Of a stretch of 64,000 nt of DNA, positions 33,014 to 45,380 are shown one piece after another. The first letter of the stretch is position 1. The number at the start of each line of letters is the position of its first letter. A model generated the notes under the pieces. It saw only the letters and a list, made by a program, of their open reading frames with translations, did no database searches and had not been told where the DNA came from. The position numbers and the translations under genes were made by a program. The stretch comes from Reticulitermes speratus (taxonomy: Eukaryota; Arthropoda; Insecta; Blattodea; Rhinotermitidae): positions 41,126,408-41,190,407 of the forward strand of contig JAJKFL010000003.1 of NCBI GenBank assembly GCA_021186555.1. The letters run 5' to 3'.

Positions 33014-33291
33014 CAGCGTTTCCCAAACTATGTTCCGCGGAACACTGATGTTCGGCGAGATATGAATAGGTGTTCCGTAAAAAAATCGTGAAACCAATTT
33101 GAATTTCGCATATTTGATCATAGTTTAAGATACTGCTCATATAAAAAATTTTATAAGTATCTTTCATTTGGTTAGTAACAGATCTTGTTGCGCTGACCTT
33201 TACTTGATAAATGAGGGGCCACATAACATAAGTGTTCCGTAAATATTTACCAAGATAAAATGTGTTCCGTGACCAAATTTGGGAAACGCTG
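33014..33291. mobile_element. hAT-type MITE with exact 8-bp duplication
   Basis: A 278-bp element with ends CAGCGTTTCCCAAACT and TTTGGGAAACGCTG, flanked on both sides by GTCTACAC (33006-33013 and 33292-33299). The 8-bp target duplication and CAG..CTG ends are diagnostic of the hAT superfamily. GTTCCG subrepeats recur inside (TGTTCCGCGGAACA, GTGTTCCGTAAA twice, TGTGTTCCGTGACC). It has no coding capacity. Confidence 0.93.
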
Positions 33292-34132
33292 GTCTACACT
33301 AACAAATTATGGAAAAATAGATAAGGATTTTCATTAAACTTAGCACGAATATCTAAAATAGATGCCACCATATACTTGTGCGTTATAATTTCTTAACACC
33401 ATAACATCAAAATGGCGGCTGTGAAAACTTCAAAAGGTGGAGCAGGGGTAGCGCTACTTAATGTAGGGTAGCCTAATGATGTTTGGTAAGGTAACATATC
33501 CTCGAAAGGTGTTTCGTTTTTGTTCAGGTAATTTCTTTGTAGCCTGCGAAACAATATGGACGACGCGTGTAATCTATACGTGTATTTAGTTTTCTGTTTA
33601 ATGGCGAAGTTAATGAAGCAGTGCTACTAAGGACGTGGAATTTTGCATGGCTGAAACGCGTTATGCTTTAGGAACTACGAACATGGCGTCGGTGCTTGCT
33701 CTATGTTCGGGAAATTTAAAGTAACTGTAGTCTGAGAAATGGGAATTAGGCTATAAATTAAAATGGATATCTACATTTTATACTCACTAATTAAGATTTC
33801 TTGGTCGTATTGACACACTGACATCACTTGACGTAAGTAATCTTTACACATTCCTGTTTCCTTGTTGAAACGTAAATGTATGCTGACAGAATGCACCCTT
33901 GATAACATATTTCAGCATTTAGATTATGTTTAATGCGAACTACCGAAAGTTTCACGCAAACCCAAGTCACTAACACAATTAAGTGCTAATTTTTAAGTTT
34001 AGCTCATGCTTCTTTTTAGATGCAAGCCTTTAAAAGAAAATGGGTAAATGAAGTTCCTGAATCTTCATATGTGACATTCCGTTGTGTTACGATAATATAC
34101 AAATTTTGTATATTATCCTAAGCACTTTACTC

Positions 34133-34410
34133 TGGGCCGGGATAGCGTAGTCGGAATAGCGACTCACTACGGGCTGGACGGTTCGGGGATAGAATCCCGG
34201 TGGGAGCGAGATTTTCAGCACCTGTCCAGACCGGCCCTGGGGCCTACCTAGCCTCCTATACAATGGGTACCGGGTCTCTTTCCCGGCGGTAAAGCGGCCG
34301 AGGCGTGGAGTTGACCACGCACCCCCATCTACGGCCGATGTTAAAGAAAGAGTAAAGCTATACCTCTACTCCCCTTCTGCGCCTTCATGGCCTGTTCTAG
34401 TGTGAAATCT
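34133..34410 (+). mobile_element. tRNA-derived SINE, family A (best copy)
   Basis: The head reads GGATAGCGTAGTCGGAATAG, CGACTCACTACGGGCTGGAC and GGTTCGGGGATAGAATCCCGG, with A-box- and B-box-like parts. The body has CACCTGTCCAGACCGGCCCT, AATGGGTACCGGGTCTCTTT, GGTAAAGCGGCCGAGGCGTG and CACCCCCATCTACGGCCGAT. Related copies are at 45935-46080, 48175-48330 and 49490-49640 (minus) and 50520-50680 (plus). Confidence 0.8.
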
Positions 34411-34616
34411 AAGATATTTACTGTTCTATTTATACAAAGTCATTGGTTTAACAGGAATTCTTTGTATAGAACACGTTTTACTGTTTTAAGTTATTGAGAT
34501 AAGAGATTAAAAATGAGCTGTGACCACTGGCAGGATACTTTTCAATGCTACCATTTGCTAGTTACTACTGGACTGGATTCCTTACAAATCGCTGTGCGTA
34601 ACAGGCACATTTACGA

Positions 34617-34855
34617 GATTTCAGGCTTCCGCCGTGATGTAGTTGAGGTCCTCGCTCTTACGGGATGTTATGCTGCGTGGGTTCGTAGGCAGTTACCGAC
34701 GTTTCGGGACGACAAATAGGTACCAATGTCATGTGTCAAGCAGTCCAAGATGACACTTGAAGATGGGACCGATAGACAGTTCCGAAACGTCGGTAACTAA
34801 CTACCACCCAACGCTGCGTAACATCCCAGAACAGAGAAGACCTCAGTAGCATATT
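34617..34855. repeat. foldback element with hammerhead-like core
   Basis: The terminus GATTTCAGGCTTCCGCCGTG matches 20687 and, reversed, 57401. The arms are GGCAGTTACCGACGTTTCGG and CCGAAACGTCGGTAACTAAC, with outer parts TTACGGGATGTTATGCTGCG and CGCTGCGTAACATCCCAGAA. CTTGAAGATGGGACCGA precedes TTCCGAAACGTCGG on the right arm. The middle is not fully symmetric. The 68-codon frame at 34513-34719 is not coding. Confidence 0.85.
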
Positions 34856-36334
34856 TCTTTTCATTGAAGTCATGCGTGCGTTGTATTGTAAACTTACTTT
34901 CATTCACTGGTGTAATTTTGTACGAACCAGCTTGTCTGTCGCCTTCAAATATTACTCAGATGGGTAACTGCATATGCAAAGTTAATACCAAATCCATTCT
35001 TTTGTCTGTGCTTCATGTTTCGGTTATTCTCATTCAATTCTAGGAATTACTCAATTCAGTTAACCAAATCGATGTTACGCGGTATTTCACTAACCCATCA
35101 TCTTCCAAAGGAGGGACTGTAAACAGGATTTCGTTAGATAGTTATAAAGGGTTTATGTACCTAATTTAGCTGGCAGCTTTTAGCAAAAAAGAACAAAAGT
35201 GCAGAGTACAGGAAAAGGATGAAGTTCTCTGCTTTATTTTCGGATGTTATATAGGGTCTATATATACCGTATATACTCCTATATAAAGAAACAAAAAGGA
35301 TTTACAACATAAAACTGAACACAGGGAAGAGGATTATTTTGTAGGAAGTGGATTTGAAAGAGTTCTTCAATATTAGAATTCTACTGTGCAGTGACCCTTT
35401 TGTAAAGGGCGGGTAAAGCTGAAAAACAAGTAGGAAACTCTGTAAGAATGAGTACTCTAACATGAAAACAAAAAGAAGGAAGGAAGAAAGGAAAGACGGG
35501 AGGAAGAGAGATAACGAATGATTATATCTACGAAATGCAAAGGTTAAGAAATGTCGTGTTTCGGAACACAGCTTTTACTAAATTATGTTTTTAGTATTTT
35601 GGCCTGACTGTCATAATTGCACATATCAAGTTCGATATTTTTGAGCATTTACTTAGAATAATGCATAAGTTTAAAAACAGCATGTTTAATTTCTATTTAG
35701 TCCGTCCTATTCAGTAACTTGTCGGTGAAAGCAAGTTCTCACAAACGAGCAAGACAGAGAGTCCTATAATTTAAAGCACAGTGGTAATAATACGTACGGC
35801 CTGCTTTAATGTTATAATATCCGCATTTTTCCTATAGAGTGCGTTAAAGTGTTTCGCATGTTTCTTAAGCAGATATTACTCCCCTAAATAATATTAACCG
35901 CTTTGTTTTTGTAATGGAAACACCATGTGGTTTCTGTACGGTACAAACTGAATCTTTATATACTCTATTATTCAGAGAATTCCATACTTGGAAGGGTTAA
36001 TTAAAATTTCACCGATGCGACTACTTGTCTAACCGACCATACAGTAACAAGCACCTTAGATTACCGTTTGTGCCTGAACTTAAGGCGCCCCGTATGTGAA
36101 ATTAACCCCAATTTTGAGAGCAAATGATTAACTGTAAGTGAAGAAATAGCGCATAAATTTAATTAACACAAATATCACAAAAACTGAAGAACATAGGTAG
36201 ACTCTTGTGTAAGATAAAATGTAAATGGGAAATCAACTGAAGAAAATAGCACAAAGCGCTGAGCGCGGGAATAAAGAGCTACTGTAAATGAATACCGCTA
36301 GATTATCACAAATAGGCCTATACTTTTCTTTTCC

Positions 36335-36595
36335 ATGGCACAACAGCCCCTAGTCGACCAGGGACTCCTCACTGTCGAGGCTTCACGATCACACTCATTT
36401 AGACACACAACACTCGGTAGGACTCCTCTGGACGAGTGATCAGCCCGACACAGGGACTTCTACCTGACAACACACAACAGTCAAAAGAGACAGACATCCA
36501 TGCCCCCGGCGGGATTCGAATCCGCAATCTCACAAGCAAGCGGCCGCAGACGCACACCTTAGATCACGCGGCCACTGGGATCGGCAGGTTTATAA
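36335..36595 (-). mobile_element. tRNA-derived SINE, family B (minus)
   Basis: On the minus strand: CCGATCCCAGTGGCCGCGTG, ATCTAAGGTGTGCG, then GCGGATTCGAATCCCGCCGG, A- and B-box-like promoter parts. Its body (GAGTGATCAGCCC, GAGGAGTCC, TGTTGTGTG complements) is shared with 38360-38590, which is in the opposite orientation. Confidence 0.75.
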
Positions 36596-38359
36596 TAATA
36601 ATATCAAAGCAGAAATAAATATATACTACTTTGGTAATGAAACAAAATACCGGGAACACGACTGGTACAAATTTATCTTAGTAAAGACGGTGGACTGTCG
36701 TATCTGCTATACATTGCTAAAAGGTAAACCTACAGGCCAAACGTCCTAAGCCCAAACCCTTAAAAGTGGAAGAAGCCAAAAGGCCTAATCTTTGAAGTTG
36801 ATAATTACTTACAGTTTTCAGCAGTTCCTTGTTCAGCTAAGATTTTATCAGTTTCTCAAAAATATGTTCCTTTCCATGGAGTTAGTCTCTTACTTCGTGT
36901 AACTAAAAGTACATCGCTAAGGATAATTTTACGTAGATAAATGCTCTTATTAATAGCTATATAACGTTCAAACAAATGCAGGAATTTGGGAGCCGTGTTT
37001 ATTCATTTTAATATGATACTCACATAGATATGAATGTGACATGTTTGGTGTTATTTAGAAAAATAATTTTTTGCAGCGTAACCGTACAAGTGGTTATTTT
37101 GGCAAGGAAAAGGCACGCTCCACAATGTGACACCTGTTGATGGTATAAAAAAATTTACTGACGCGGGTCATGGATTGTATCCAAGAAAAAGAGCACTCCG
37201 GCTACAGCAACTGGTGGTGGTATATGTCACATCTTTCGAGAATACATTCCATATTGTGTCAGAAAACTGGATAACATTATGGCAGTAAAGCAAGTTTTGT
37301 AAGCACAAAGAGAAGGCATAAGCTGAATAATCCTTAATGTGTAGAAACTAATATGTGAATGTGAAATGTGTGACGTAATAACGAAACGAAATTCATGAAT
37401 CTCGAAAACAAAAACAACTTCCAAAATTGTAACCGAGAGTTTGTTACTGAACTTAGTTGCAATTAACAGAAATTACGTAAAAGTAAATTACGAGCAACGT
37501 CTTTGTTTACTGAATTGGTATATCCCTGGTTTGCTCGTTCTTTACTGTTTTTCAGAAAATTATAGCTGAGCCCCTGTCTTTAAAGAATGTTATTATAACT
37601 CCATATACAAGATGGTCCAAAAGGCAGTAAACCGAAAACATGCTTTCGTAGTAACGGGACTGTTCAGGTTTAAACCTGTTAACAGTGGCATGAGTCAGTT
37701 CCAGGCGTTATTTATAATTCAATAAATCCAGTTCGTTAATTGTTGTATATTCAGTACGTAATAAAGGATTTTATAACGTCTTTTAGTGTACATTTTCCCA
37801 AATTGTGAACTAACGTTTAGGCCATTAGTATTATTTTATACCAAACGACGTTATCTATACATGCGTGATTTTGGTCTAAGGCTTTCTTAATTCTTAAATT
37901 CTGAAACTTCATTCTCTTCGAAGTATTACAGACAGATGTGTCACAGCTGTACAAAACGCGAATTCAGTCCTTAGCATTAAAATGAAAAGGCCTGTTAAAT
38001 ACCAAAAAAATACTGGAAACGCGTGTCGTACCATGGAGGACAAACATACAAAAACAATTATGTTTCTGCAGCGTTTTAATCACCTATTTATTTGCGTCCA
38101 ATCTGTGTTACGCTATCAATTCGCCGTTACGTATTACTCTCATTCATAGTCTGCTCCACAGAGTGTAGCTACAATGTAAAAGAGAAGCTTAAATGTAGTG
38201 CAACTTTGCTCTGTTTGCCCCAAGCCACGCTAAGCCCTGGAATTAGACAGCTGGATTGAATGGACAGCAATTTGGTTCGTTTGTCGCATTATAGCGGTGT
38301 TCCACTGTAGATAACCTATTCCATCACTGGGGAATTAACAGCCAGGTAATGAGTGTAGT

Positions 38360-38590
38360 GCCGATCCCGGTAACCGTACCGTCTCAGGCGTAGGTGGGAT
38401 CGCGGGTTCGGATTTCGCTAAGGCATGGATGTTCGTCTCGTGTTTGTTGTGTGTTGTCAAGGTAGCGGCCTCTGCGACGAGCTGATCACTCGTTCAGAGG
38501 AGTCTAATTGTATCTAATTGTGTGTGGTCTAGAAACCTCAACAATGAGACGGCCTAGGCCCGAGTTGGGCTGTTGCACCACAGAAAAAAG
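38360..38590 (+). mobile_element. tRNA-derived SINE, family B (plus)
   Basis: The plus strand reads GCCGATCCCGGTAACCGTAC, then GGGATCGCGGGTTCGGATTT, a decayed B box, then TTTGTTGTGTGTTGTCAAGG, GAGCTGATCACTCGTTCAGA and CGGCCTAGGCCCGAGTTGGG. It matches 36335-36595 inverted. Confidence 0.7.
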
Positions 38591-39140
38591 AAATGAGCGT
38601 AGTTCCGTTCTGAAGCCTGTAGTTTATTGTTTAATTGCCCATTGTGAAGTAGCATGTACTTGTATTTTAGTAAGATTTACCAGTATTCAGTTTTATAAAA
38701 TACTTTCAGTCAATGGGTGTTTTCATATATGAACAAGTCTACGGATAGATACAGCAAAAACAGTAGAAATGTAATTTTATGGAAAATTTTCTAAAACGGA
38801 TGGTTTTAGTTAAACGAGATGTTAGTGAACTCTAAAAATACAGTAAAAACATCATGAACCGCTGCAAATAAAGTGGCCCCTGTTTAATGAGCTATTGATT
38901 TGAGTTCTGTATTAACACTAAAGTTTATGTCATTAACCACACAAATTCTATGAAAATATAAGGCAAAGTATTCTAAAGCAAATGAAAATCCCACTGAATT
39001 TGAAGAAATTAAAAAGTTATGTGAGAACAATCTTCTATGTGGACTACAGGTTGAACGTACATCGTATGAACTTACCGTGATATCTATGTAAATGTCTGAA
39101 AATACTTTAGCAATTAGAGTTGTGAGTGGAGTATGTGAAA

Positions 39141-39390
39141 ACCACTGTTAATACTGTACGTTCAAACTACTGTTAATACTGTACGTTCAAACCACTCTCA
39201 ATGCTGTACGTTCAAACCACTGTTAATACTGTACGTTCAGACCACTGTTAATACTGTACGTTCAGACCACTGTTAATACTGTACGTTCAGATACTGTTAA
39301 TACTGCACGTTCAGACCACTGTTATAATACTGTACTTTCAGACCACTGTTAATGCTGTAAACGTTCAAACCGCTGTTAATACTGTACGTA
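39141..39390. repeat. 25-bp minisatellite, about ten copies
   Basis: The unit is ACCACTGTTAATACTGTACG followed by TTCAG or TTCAA. Copies differ by single substitutions, with one shortened and a few carrying small insertions. No reading frame persists. Confidence 0.92.
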
Positions 39391-39954
39391 TAGTTCAGGT
39401 GAATCATTATACGCTGCTTAACTTGAAGCACTTTTCGATTAGTTTCGTGCATACATTTTGGTAAAACTTATAATGTTCGAAATTAATGGCGTAAAGTTTG
39501 GCTCGTTTCGATTACCTTCGGAATGAAACGTCTTATGTAGCTCAAATCTCTATATGCCTTTTCTGTAAACTCATGGAATATGTGACCTGCTTCTGTTATG
39601 TTCCGAGTAATAGAAGTGCGACTGTCCGTAACACAAGGCTATCAATAATTCCGCTCACATTTGGAACAGAGGGCGCTGAGCATGTTGTCACGCACAACGA
39701 AACGCTCACGGGGTCCCGCCTAGATCAACAGGTGGGATCGAGTTTTTCGACGACATCCAGCGCAATTTCCTTTCACACATCCCATTTTAAAACTGAATTT
39801 GGGAAATGGTTTCTGCAGTAGAGTTAAGGATCTTTTGTCTTTCAAGTATGTAAATATTAAGATTAGCAAAACTCTAATTTTACCTGTTGTTTTATGACTG
39901 CATAGCTATTCTGTCTTTTGAAGGGACTAATATACATTTGGAGTGTTTCAGAGC

Positions 39955-40400
39955 AGGGTGCCCAGAAAATGTTGTGGCCTAAAAGAGAGGAAGAGAGAGG
40001 AGGTTAGGGACTCTGCTTAAGAAAGTGTGTAAAATTCTACTCCTCACCAAATAATACAGGTAGGGTGTTCAAGTAAAGGACGATGAGATAGGCGGGTCAT
40101 GCAGTTGTTAGGGAAGGGATGAGAAATGCATGAAAATGTTCAGACGGAAAACGTGAAGGGTAGATCATGTGAAAAACCTAAAAAGAAAGGATAATATTGA
40201 AACTGATCTTACAGAAACTGGGTAGGAGGATGTGACTTGATTCACCTAACTCAGGTCAGGGACCAGTGGCGGATTTTGTGGACATGGTAATGAAACTTTG
40301 GGTTCCACAAAAGGTGAGGATTTTCTTGACTAGCAATGCGATTACTAGTTTCTCACACATTACTCCATGGACTTAATTAATTAATTAATTAATTAACCCA
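39955..40400 (+). mobile_element. non-LTR retrotransposon 3' end with (TTAA)n tail
   Basis: Plus-strand remnants of the region after the RT domain are scattered over frames, followed by CTTGATTCACCTAACTCAGG, TCAGGGACCAGTGGCGGA and GGTAATGAAACTTTGGGTTC. It ends TTCTTGACTAGCAATGCGAT ... CCATGGACTTAATTAATTAA, with the tandem four-base tail at 40375-40396. Same family as 20390-21070. Non-functional. Confidence 0.75.
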
Positions 40401-41394
40401 TAATAGGTTTAAAGGGGGCAATATTTCTTTCCATGCCCAATATTTCTCTGTATGCTATCGCTAGAATTTCTTCGGAATGCATTCATTGCTACTAAAATGC
40501 AGGTGTAATGTTGCGTACCTTTGGGAATAAGTAATGTTTGGTTTACAACAATATTTCCAATCAAAGATTCCAAATAAAAACCAATCGATGACTGAGAAAC
40601 ACTATTAGGAACTGTAGGTACAAAACTGTAACGTCCTGTGTTTTACTGAATTTATTAATGAGTATAGAACCTCTTTGTTAAAAACATACAAAACATGACA
40701 GAGAAATATTTTCAGGTTATTTCTCGTAATCCATGAATCTCGCCTCAATATTTTGAACAAGTCCTTTCATACGGTACACAGAAACTGACTCTTTGAATCA
40801 CGAAATTCATGTAAAAAATACATAAAATTCAGCTTCTACTTCAAAGGAAACATCCAAATTCTCTATTACAAAAACTTTCTGTTTGGGGAAATACTTGCTA
40901 TTTATATCGAGAATCATAAAAATTACAGTGTATAATCTCTGTGATCAAAATGTAAAGCTTTTAATGTTATAGCCAGTTGATATCACTGTGCTTTATAAGC
41001 TTAACATAGCCACTATAGGACTTAAAAAAATTCTGTGTTTTAATCATTATCAGCGCAAAAAGAACACGTGGAATGTGATCGTTTACCTCGAGCTCTGTCA
41101 CAATTTCTTGTTAACTGCGCAGAGCTACGAGTTTAGAGAAAATTCATTTTTGATAAAACAAAAACGTCCTAGTAGTACACAGTGGCCGAAAAGTCAGTTA
41201 ACCGGTTAGTAACATGTACAATAAAATAGCTATAAATCATTTTATTCCTTACTGAATTTACAACAGTTGTTCGAAATGAGATCTTCTATGTTAAATGCAC
41301 AATTCAAAACGTCATAGTACTGTTCTACAAATTCACTGGCTATCAGATCTATCTAGATTGGCGTGTTAGGCTTGTACTCCTTTGTTCTGAATAA

Positions 41395-41434
41395 CTCCCT
41401 GATCATGGCACCCCGGTGCCGAAACATGTAGGAG
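41395..41434 (+). ncRNA. hammerhead-ribozyme-like motif
   Basis: Reads CTCC, CTGATCA, T, GGCACC-CC-GGTGCC, GAAACATGTA, GGAG. CTCC and GGAG can pair as stem I and GGCACC/GGTGCC is a perfect 6-bp stem II. CTGATCA differs from the core CTGANGA at G8, which would be expected to abolish cleavage. Stem III is absent or minimal. Probably a decayed or related structural motif. Confidence 0.45.
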
Positions 41435-41585
41435 TTTTATACTTGTTCATGAATGTATTTTATAGTGCAGAAGTTTGTTGATGCATTGATTGTAAGAATA
41501 TGCACGGTATGAATAACCTAAAATTTGAGTAATTTATGTAGAGTCCACCAGAAACATGGCCGTGGATGATGAAGGATTGTAAAGG

Positions 41586-42435
41586 ATGCCTGTAGCACAA
41601 CTGATGTTCATCTACAGACCCGGTGCCTGTAACACATGCCGATGTTTATGTACAAACCCAGCGTCTGTGGCACACACCGACCTTCACCTGTAGATCTGGT
41701 GTCCGCAGCAAATGCTGATATTAATCTACAGATCAGATACCTGTAATACAGTACATAGAATGTTCATCTACAGGTTCTGTACCTGTAGCAAATGCTGATA
41801 TTCATCTACAAACCAGGTGCCTGTAGTACAGTACATAAAATGTTCATCTACAGGTTCTGTACCTGTAGCAAATGCTGATATTCATCTACAGACCAGGTAC
41901 CTGTAATACAGTACATAAAATGTTCATCTACAGGTTCTGTAACTGTAGCAAATGCTGATATTCATCTACAGACCAGGTGCCTGTAGTACAGTATATAAAA
42001 TGTTCATCTACAGGTTCTGTACCTGTAGCAAATGCTGATATTCATCTACAGACCAGATGCCTGTAGTACAGTACATAAAATGTTCATCTACAGGTTCTGT
42101 ACCTGTAGCAAATGCTGATATTCATCTACAGACCAGGTGCCTGTAGTACAGTACAAAAAAATGTTCATCTACAGGTTCTGTACCTGTAGCAAATGCTGAT
42201 ATTCATCTACAGACCAGGTGTCTGTAGTACAGTGCATAAAATGTTCATCTACAGGTTCTATGCCTGTAGCAAATGCTGATATTCATCTACAGACTCAGTG
42301 ACTAGCACGTACTGATGTTCGCTGACAGACCCGGGGCCTGTAGCACATAATGATTTCCATCTACAGAGGCGCTGTCTGTAGCACAGACCGGTGTTCATCT
42401 TCACACCTGGTGCCTGCAGCACATACCGACTTTCA
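41586..42435. repeat. minisatellite: 40-bp monomers, central 80-bp dimers
   Basis: The dimer joins TGTTCATCTACAGGTTCTGT, ACCTGTAGCAAATGCTGATA, TTCATCTACAGACCAGGTGC and CTGTAGTACAGTACATAAAA. About seven dimers (41750-42290) are nearly identical; the edges hold diverged 38-40-bp monomers. Each monomer contains CTACAG ... CTGTAG, an inverted repeat. Confidence 0.93.
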
Positions 42436-42751
42436 AGCCTCCACTCAAACTGGTGCCACGAAATGCCAAATATTTTATACGCTACGTCTTGAGTAAGATC
42501 GTATTTATACGTCATTATAAACTGATTTCACTCGACTCGCAACAACCTCACGTACGACTATTACCAAAAACTGGACCATCAATACTCTGTTTTCCCTTTT
42601 TCATAAATTTTTAAAGAGTTTCCTTGTATACTTTCACATTCTACTTCTACTCCTCATCTCTTAAGAAGCTCATTAAAATTTCACGAAGACTTGCATTATT
42701 ATAATCTTGGACTGAGTGTACAAGTAAGGCAGCATGGGACAGCTTTTACAC

Positions 42752-42769
42752 TCCCCCCCCCCCCCCCCC
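42752..42769. repeat. C homopolymer
   Basis: An uninterrupted C run of about 18 bases. Confidence 0.9.
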
Positions 42770-43074
42770 ATCTCTCCGGCTTCTTTCGTGAATCTCGTTA
42801 TTTTAGTCCCTTCAGTGTCTGTGTGTACATTTTTATTCTGTATCTTTTTACTGCTACCCGACATTTTAAATCTGTTTTCTTTTCTTGTCTAAGAAGGATA
42901 ACGAACAGTTATTTAGAAGTGATTCGCTGAAGCAAAAATGATATATGAATATTTGAAATGTTCAAATAATACGCGTTATGAATTAGTGTTTAAAACACAA
43001 AACAGTCTGCATTAAGTGTTCTGCAAAATCCCGTCAACCAGTTCGTGTTATTGAGCTGTTGTGGCCATCCTGAC

Positions 43075-43440
43075 TCCTGATTGAACCAGCTAGCTCTATG
43101 GAGCAGTAAGTGTTTTAAGAAGGAAATAGTCAAGGAATATTTCCGCCTTGTATGGAAGCCGAAGATATACTACGGTGTTCACAAGACCCCACCACTGGAA
43201 TCAGCACTCAGCCAGATGCACCAGTCTACAGTCTCACACCCTATTTCTTTAAGACTCCTTTCAATATTATTCTTCCAGCTACTCCTAAATCCCCAAAGGT
43301 GGCCTCTTCACTTCGGAGTTTCAAACCATAATATTCTATTAATTTGTGATTTCTCCCAACCGGTCTACATTCCTCACCCATCGCAACCTCCTTCACATTA
43401 TCGCCAGAGCAGCATATGGGGCCTAATCAAGAATTACCTG
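43075..43440 (-). mobile_element. non-LTR retrotransposon 3' region (minus, diverged)
   Basis: CTCTATGGAGCAGTAAGTG, AAGGAAATAGTCAAGGAATA and the following CCACTGGAATCAGCACTCAG match the complement of the 3' region at 54-56 kb. Later blocks (CACACCCTATTTCTTTAAGA, CTCACCCATCGCAACCTCCT) also recur at 51.2 and 55.5 kb. The 121-codon plus-strand frame over it is antisense and not a gene. Confidence 0.6.
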
Positions 43441-43868
43441 GACTGAGTTCATTTCTCTGGTATCTTACGACTCACTGCAACCGGACTTTTCTGAGTGTTT
43501 CTGGGCTTACTTTTTCATCAGGCCTCGTACAGCATACATACAATGAAGCACCTGACTGTTCAGTGCACTTCGTTCTCTTGTTAATATTGCTCTGTTAGGT
43601 CTAATCATCCTCAGCAAACTATTGCAAAACACCCTAAATGTAGTTTCATGCCTTAGGATGCTAGACAAGAATTTGCACCCACGTTCCGCTGTTTAGGTCT
43701 TTCCCAAAAAAAAGCCTTCCAATTTCGAGGACTGCGTAGTATTTTGTAACATGCTGTTTTTTTCACGGCAATGTTCGGTTAGCTCCTATTCAGTTTCACA
43801 AACAAACGCGATCATTATGCAGCAATACAGCGTAAATAAAGGAATTTCCACGAATGATGTACACATTA

Positions 43869-44151
43869 CCTCCCCGGGGGGCTGCCGCCATATCGTGGCG
43901 GGGAGGTTTGTGTGTCCCGTTACGACTCTGAGAGCTATGCTGGCGGGAGCTAAGCTCCTGGTAGGGCCACCCAAGCCAGACAGGTCGAAGGGCAGGGACC
44001 AGACAAAGAGCAGCCCACTGGTCCTCCAGGTTGGGGGTTGGGGCCTTAGGCTGACGACCTGATACCCGGAAAAATATCTCATTTTCCAGAGACCCGAAAA
44101 AAAAACGGATGCCAAAGCCACCCAGGCTGTAGTGCAAAAGAAGAAGAAGAA
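43869..44151 (+). mobile_element. 280-bp retroposon, family C (copy 1), with 13-bp duplication
   Basis: It begins CCTCCCCGGGGGGCTGCCGC and ends AGTGCAAAAG plus a GAA repeat. GATGTACACATTA flanks it exactly on both sides (43856-43868, 44152-44164). It shares CCTCCAGGTTGGGGGTTGGG, AGGCTGACGACCTG and TGTAGTGC plus GAA repeats with 60925-61201. There is no clear tRNA-like promoter. Two minus-strand frames here (43786-44160 and 43796-44137) are not coding. Confidence 0.85.
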
Positions 44152-44575
44152 GATGTACACATTAATATAATAAGAATGTCATAACGAATAGTGAGATTCA
44201 TTACTTCAGCAAAGTGTATTTTAGGGCGACAAAAGGGCACGTTCGCTATTAGAAAATAAAAGTACAGGCCGTTAGGAGAAGCAAGATGCTTGACCTTCAA
44301 AAACTTTCATGCAACAGAAAAATACGCGGAGGCCAAGCAGTAGGCTTAGCGTACATGTACGAGAACTTAAAACTTGAAATTGGCGTCGAAATTTGCTTTG
44401 AGTCGTACTTATTTGGAAATGTCAGCTTCACAGTGGCTGGTTCAAGACACTAGCATTTCTGTCCACTGTGATGCATCAAATTCAGTGCACAGCTCAGCCA
44501 TGGCAGGGCACAATACCAACAGTAGCATCGCCATTCAATTGACGAGAATTGACGAAACTTTATGCAGGTAGTGGT

Positions 44576-44590
44576 GGGGGGGGGGGGGGG
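44576..44590. repeat. G homopolymer
   Basis: About 15 G in a row; a C-run follows at 44650-44659. Confidence 0.85.
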
Positions 44591-45039
44591 AGACTGAGAC
44601 AGACCTGGCAACATTGTGTGCCCATACGGAGATGAGCCTACCAGTACATCCCCCCCCCCCGGACACACAACATACATACATATTTCCAGTTAATGAAAGC
44701 AAATCCTCGCAGTAACTACATATCACGCAACGTGCGTGGTTGATAACAATACTGCACAAGTATTAATATTCTCCCCCACCTCTCTTTAAATCTAGTATAC
44801 GTGAAAGGCCAGTGGATTATTTCCTATTCAGACTCACAGAACACAAACGTATATCTACTTATATTCATAAATTATAGCAGAATAAGCCACCACAGCACAC
44901 GTGTTTATATATCCACTAAACTGAAAATAAGGTAAATAAAGGTAGAATATCAGTTATGTACATTGATTGGTAGAAAGCGGGTTTTCAGAAATCTGTTGGC
45001 TATAATTCGGAACTGATTCAATGCAGCGGAGTCTGTCTT

Positions 45040-45380
45040 GTAAAGCTGGCAGTCACTCAGCTAGTCTAGAAAGTCGTTTTTATGGGATTCGATAGTTCAT
45101 TGCTTTGTCAAGAAGCGCCGCCACTGTACTCTAGACCGAGGAAGATAAATCCAGTCAAATTTTTCACATTATGTTTTATTTACGATCATCTTAGTATTAT
45201 CCTTCCATCTAGAGATTGGTTTCCAAAGTGGGCACTTCCTTTTATCCTCCTATCTTATCCTAGGTCTTCCATCCCCTGTTTTCCTTCAGGTATTCTGACC
45301 ATAATTTTGTATGCATTTCTATGCTGTTCGGTAATCGTACCCACAGGCCTCGTCCATCTCATCCTACTCTATTGAATCAC
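45040..45380 (-). mobile_element. non-LTR retrotransposon 3' region (minus, diverged)
   Basis: GGCAGTCACTCAGCTAGTCT, AGAAGCGCCGCCACTGTACT and CATCTTAGTATTATCCTTCC ... CCAAAGTGGGCACTTCCTTT resemble the complement of the family seen at 43.1 and 51.2 kb. The 97-codon plus-strand frame within is antisense to it. Confidence 0.5.

Noticed and set aside
36495..36580. tRNA-like sequence with GATTCGAATCC box
   Set aside because: No complete cloverleaf, and the same body occurs at 38.4 kb; it is a SINE head. The same holds for 29.8, 34.15 and 49.1 kb.
39076..39095. 20-nt minus-strand segment between TATTTTCAG and G|GTAAGT
   Set aside because: Splice signals look fair, but 20 nt would shift the frame and no neighbouring coding exon exists here.
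39141..42435. Regularly repeated units as a possible CRISPR array
   Set aside because: The units are contiguous tandem repeats without unique spacers, in a eukaryotic intron with no cas genes.
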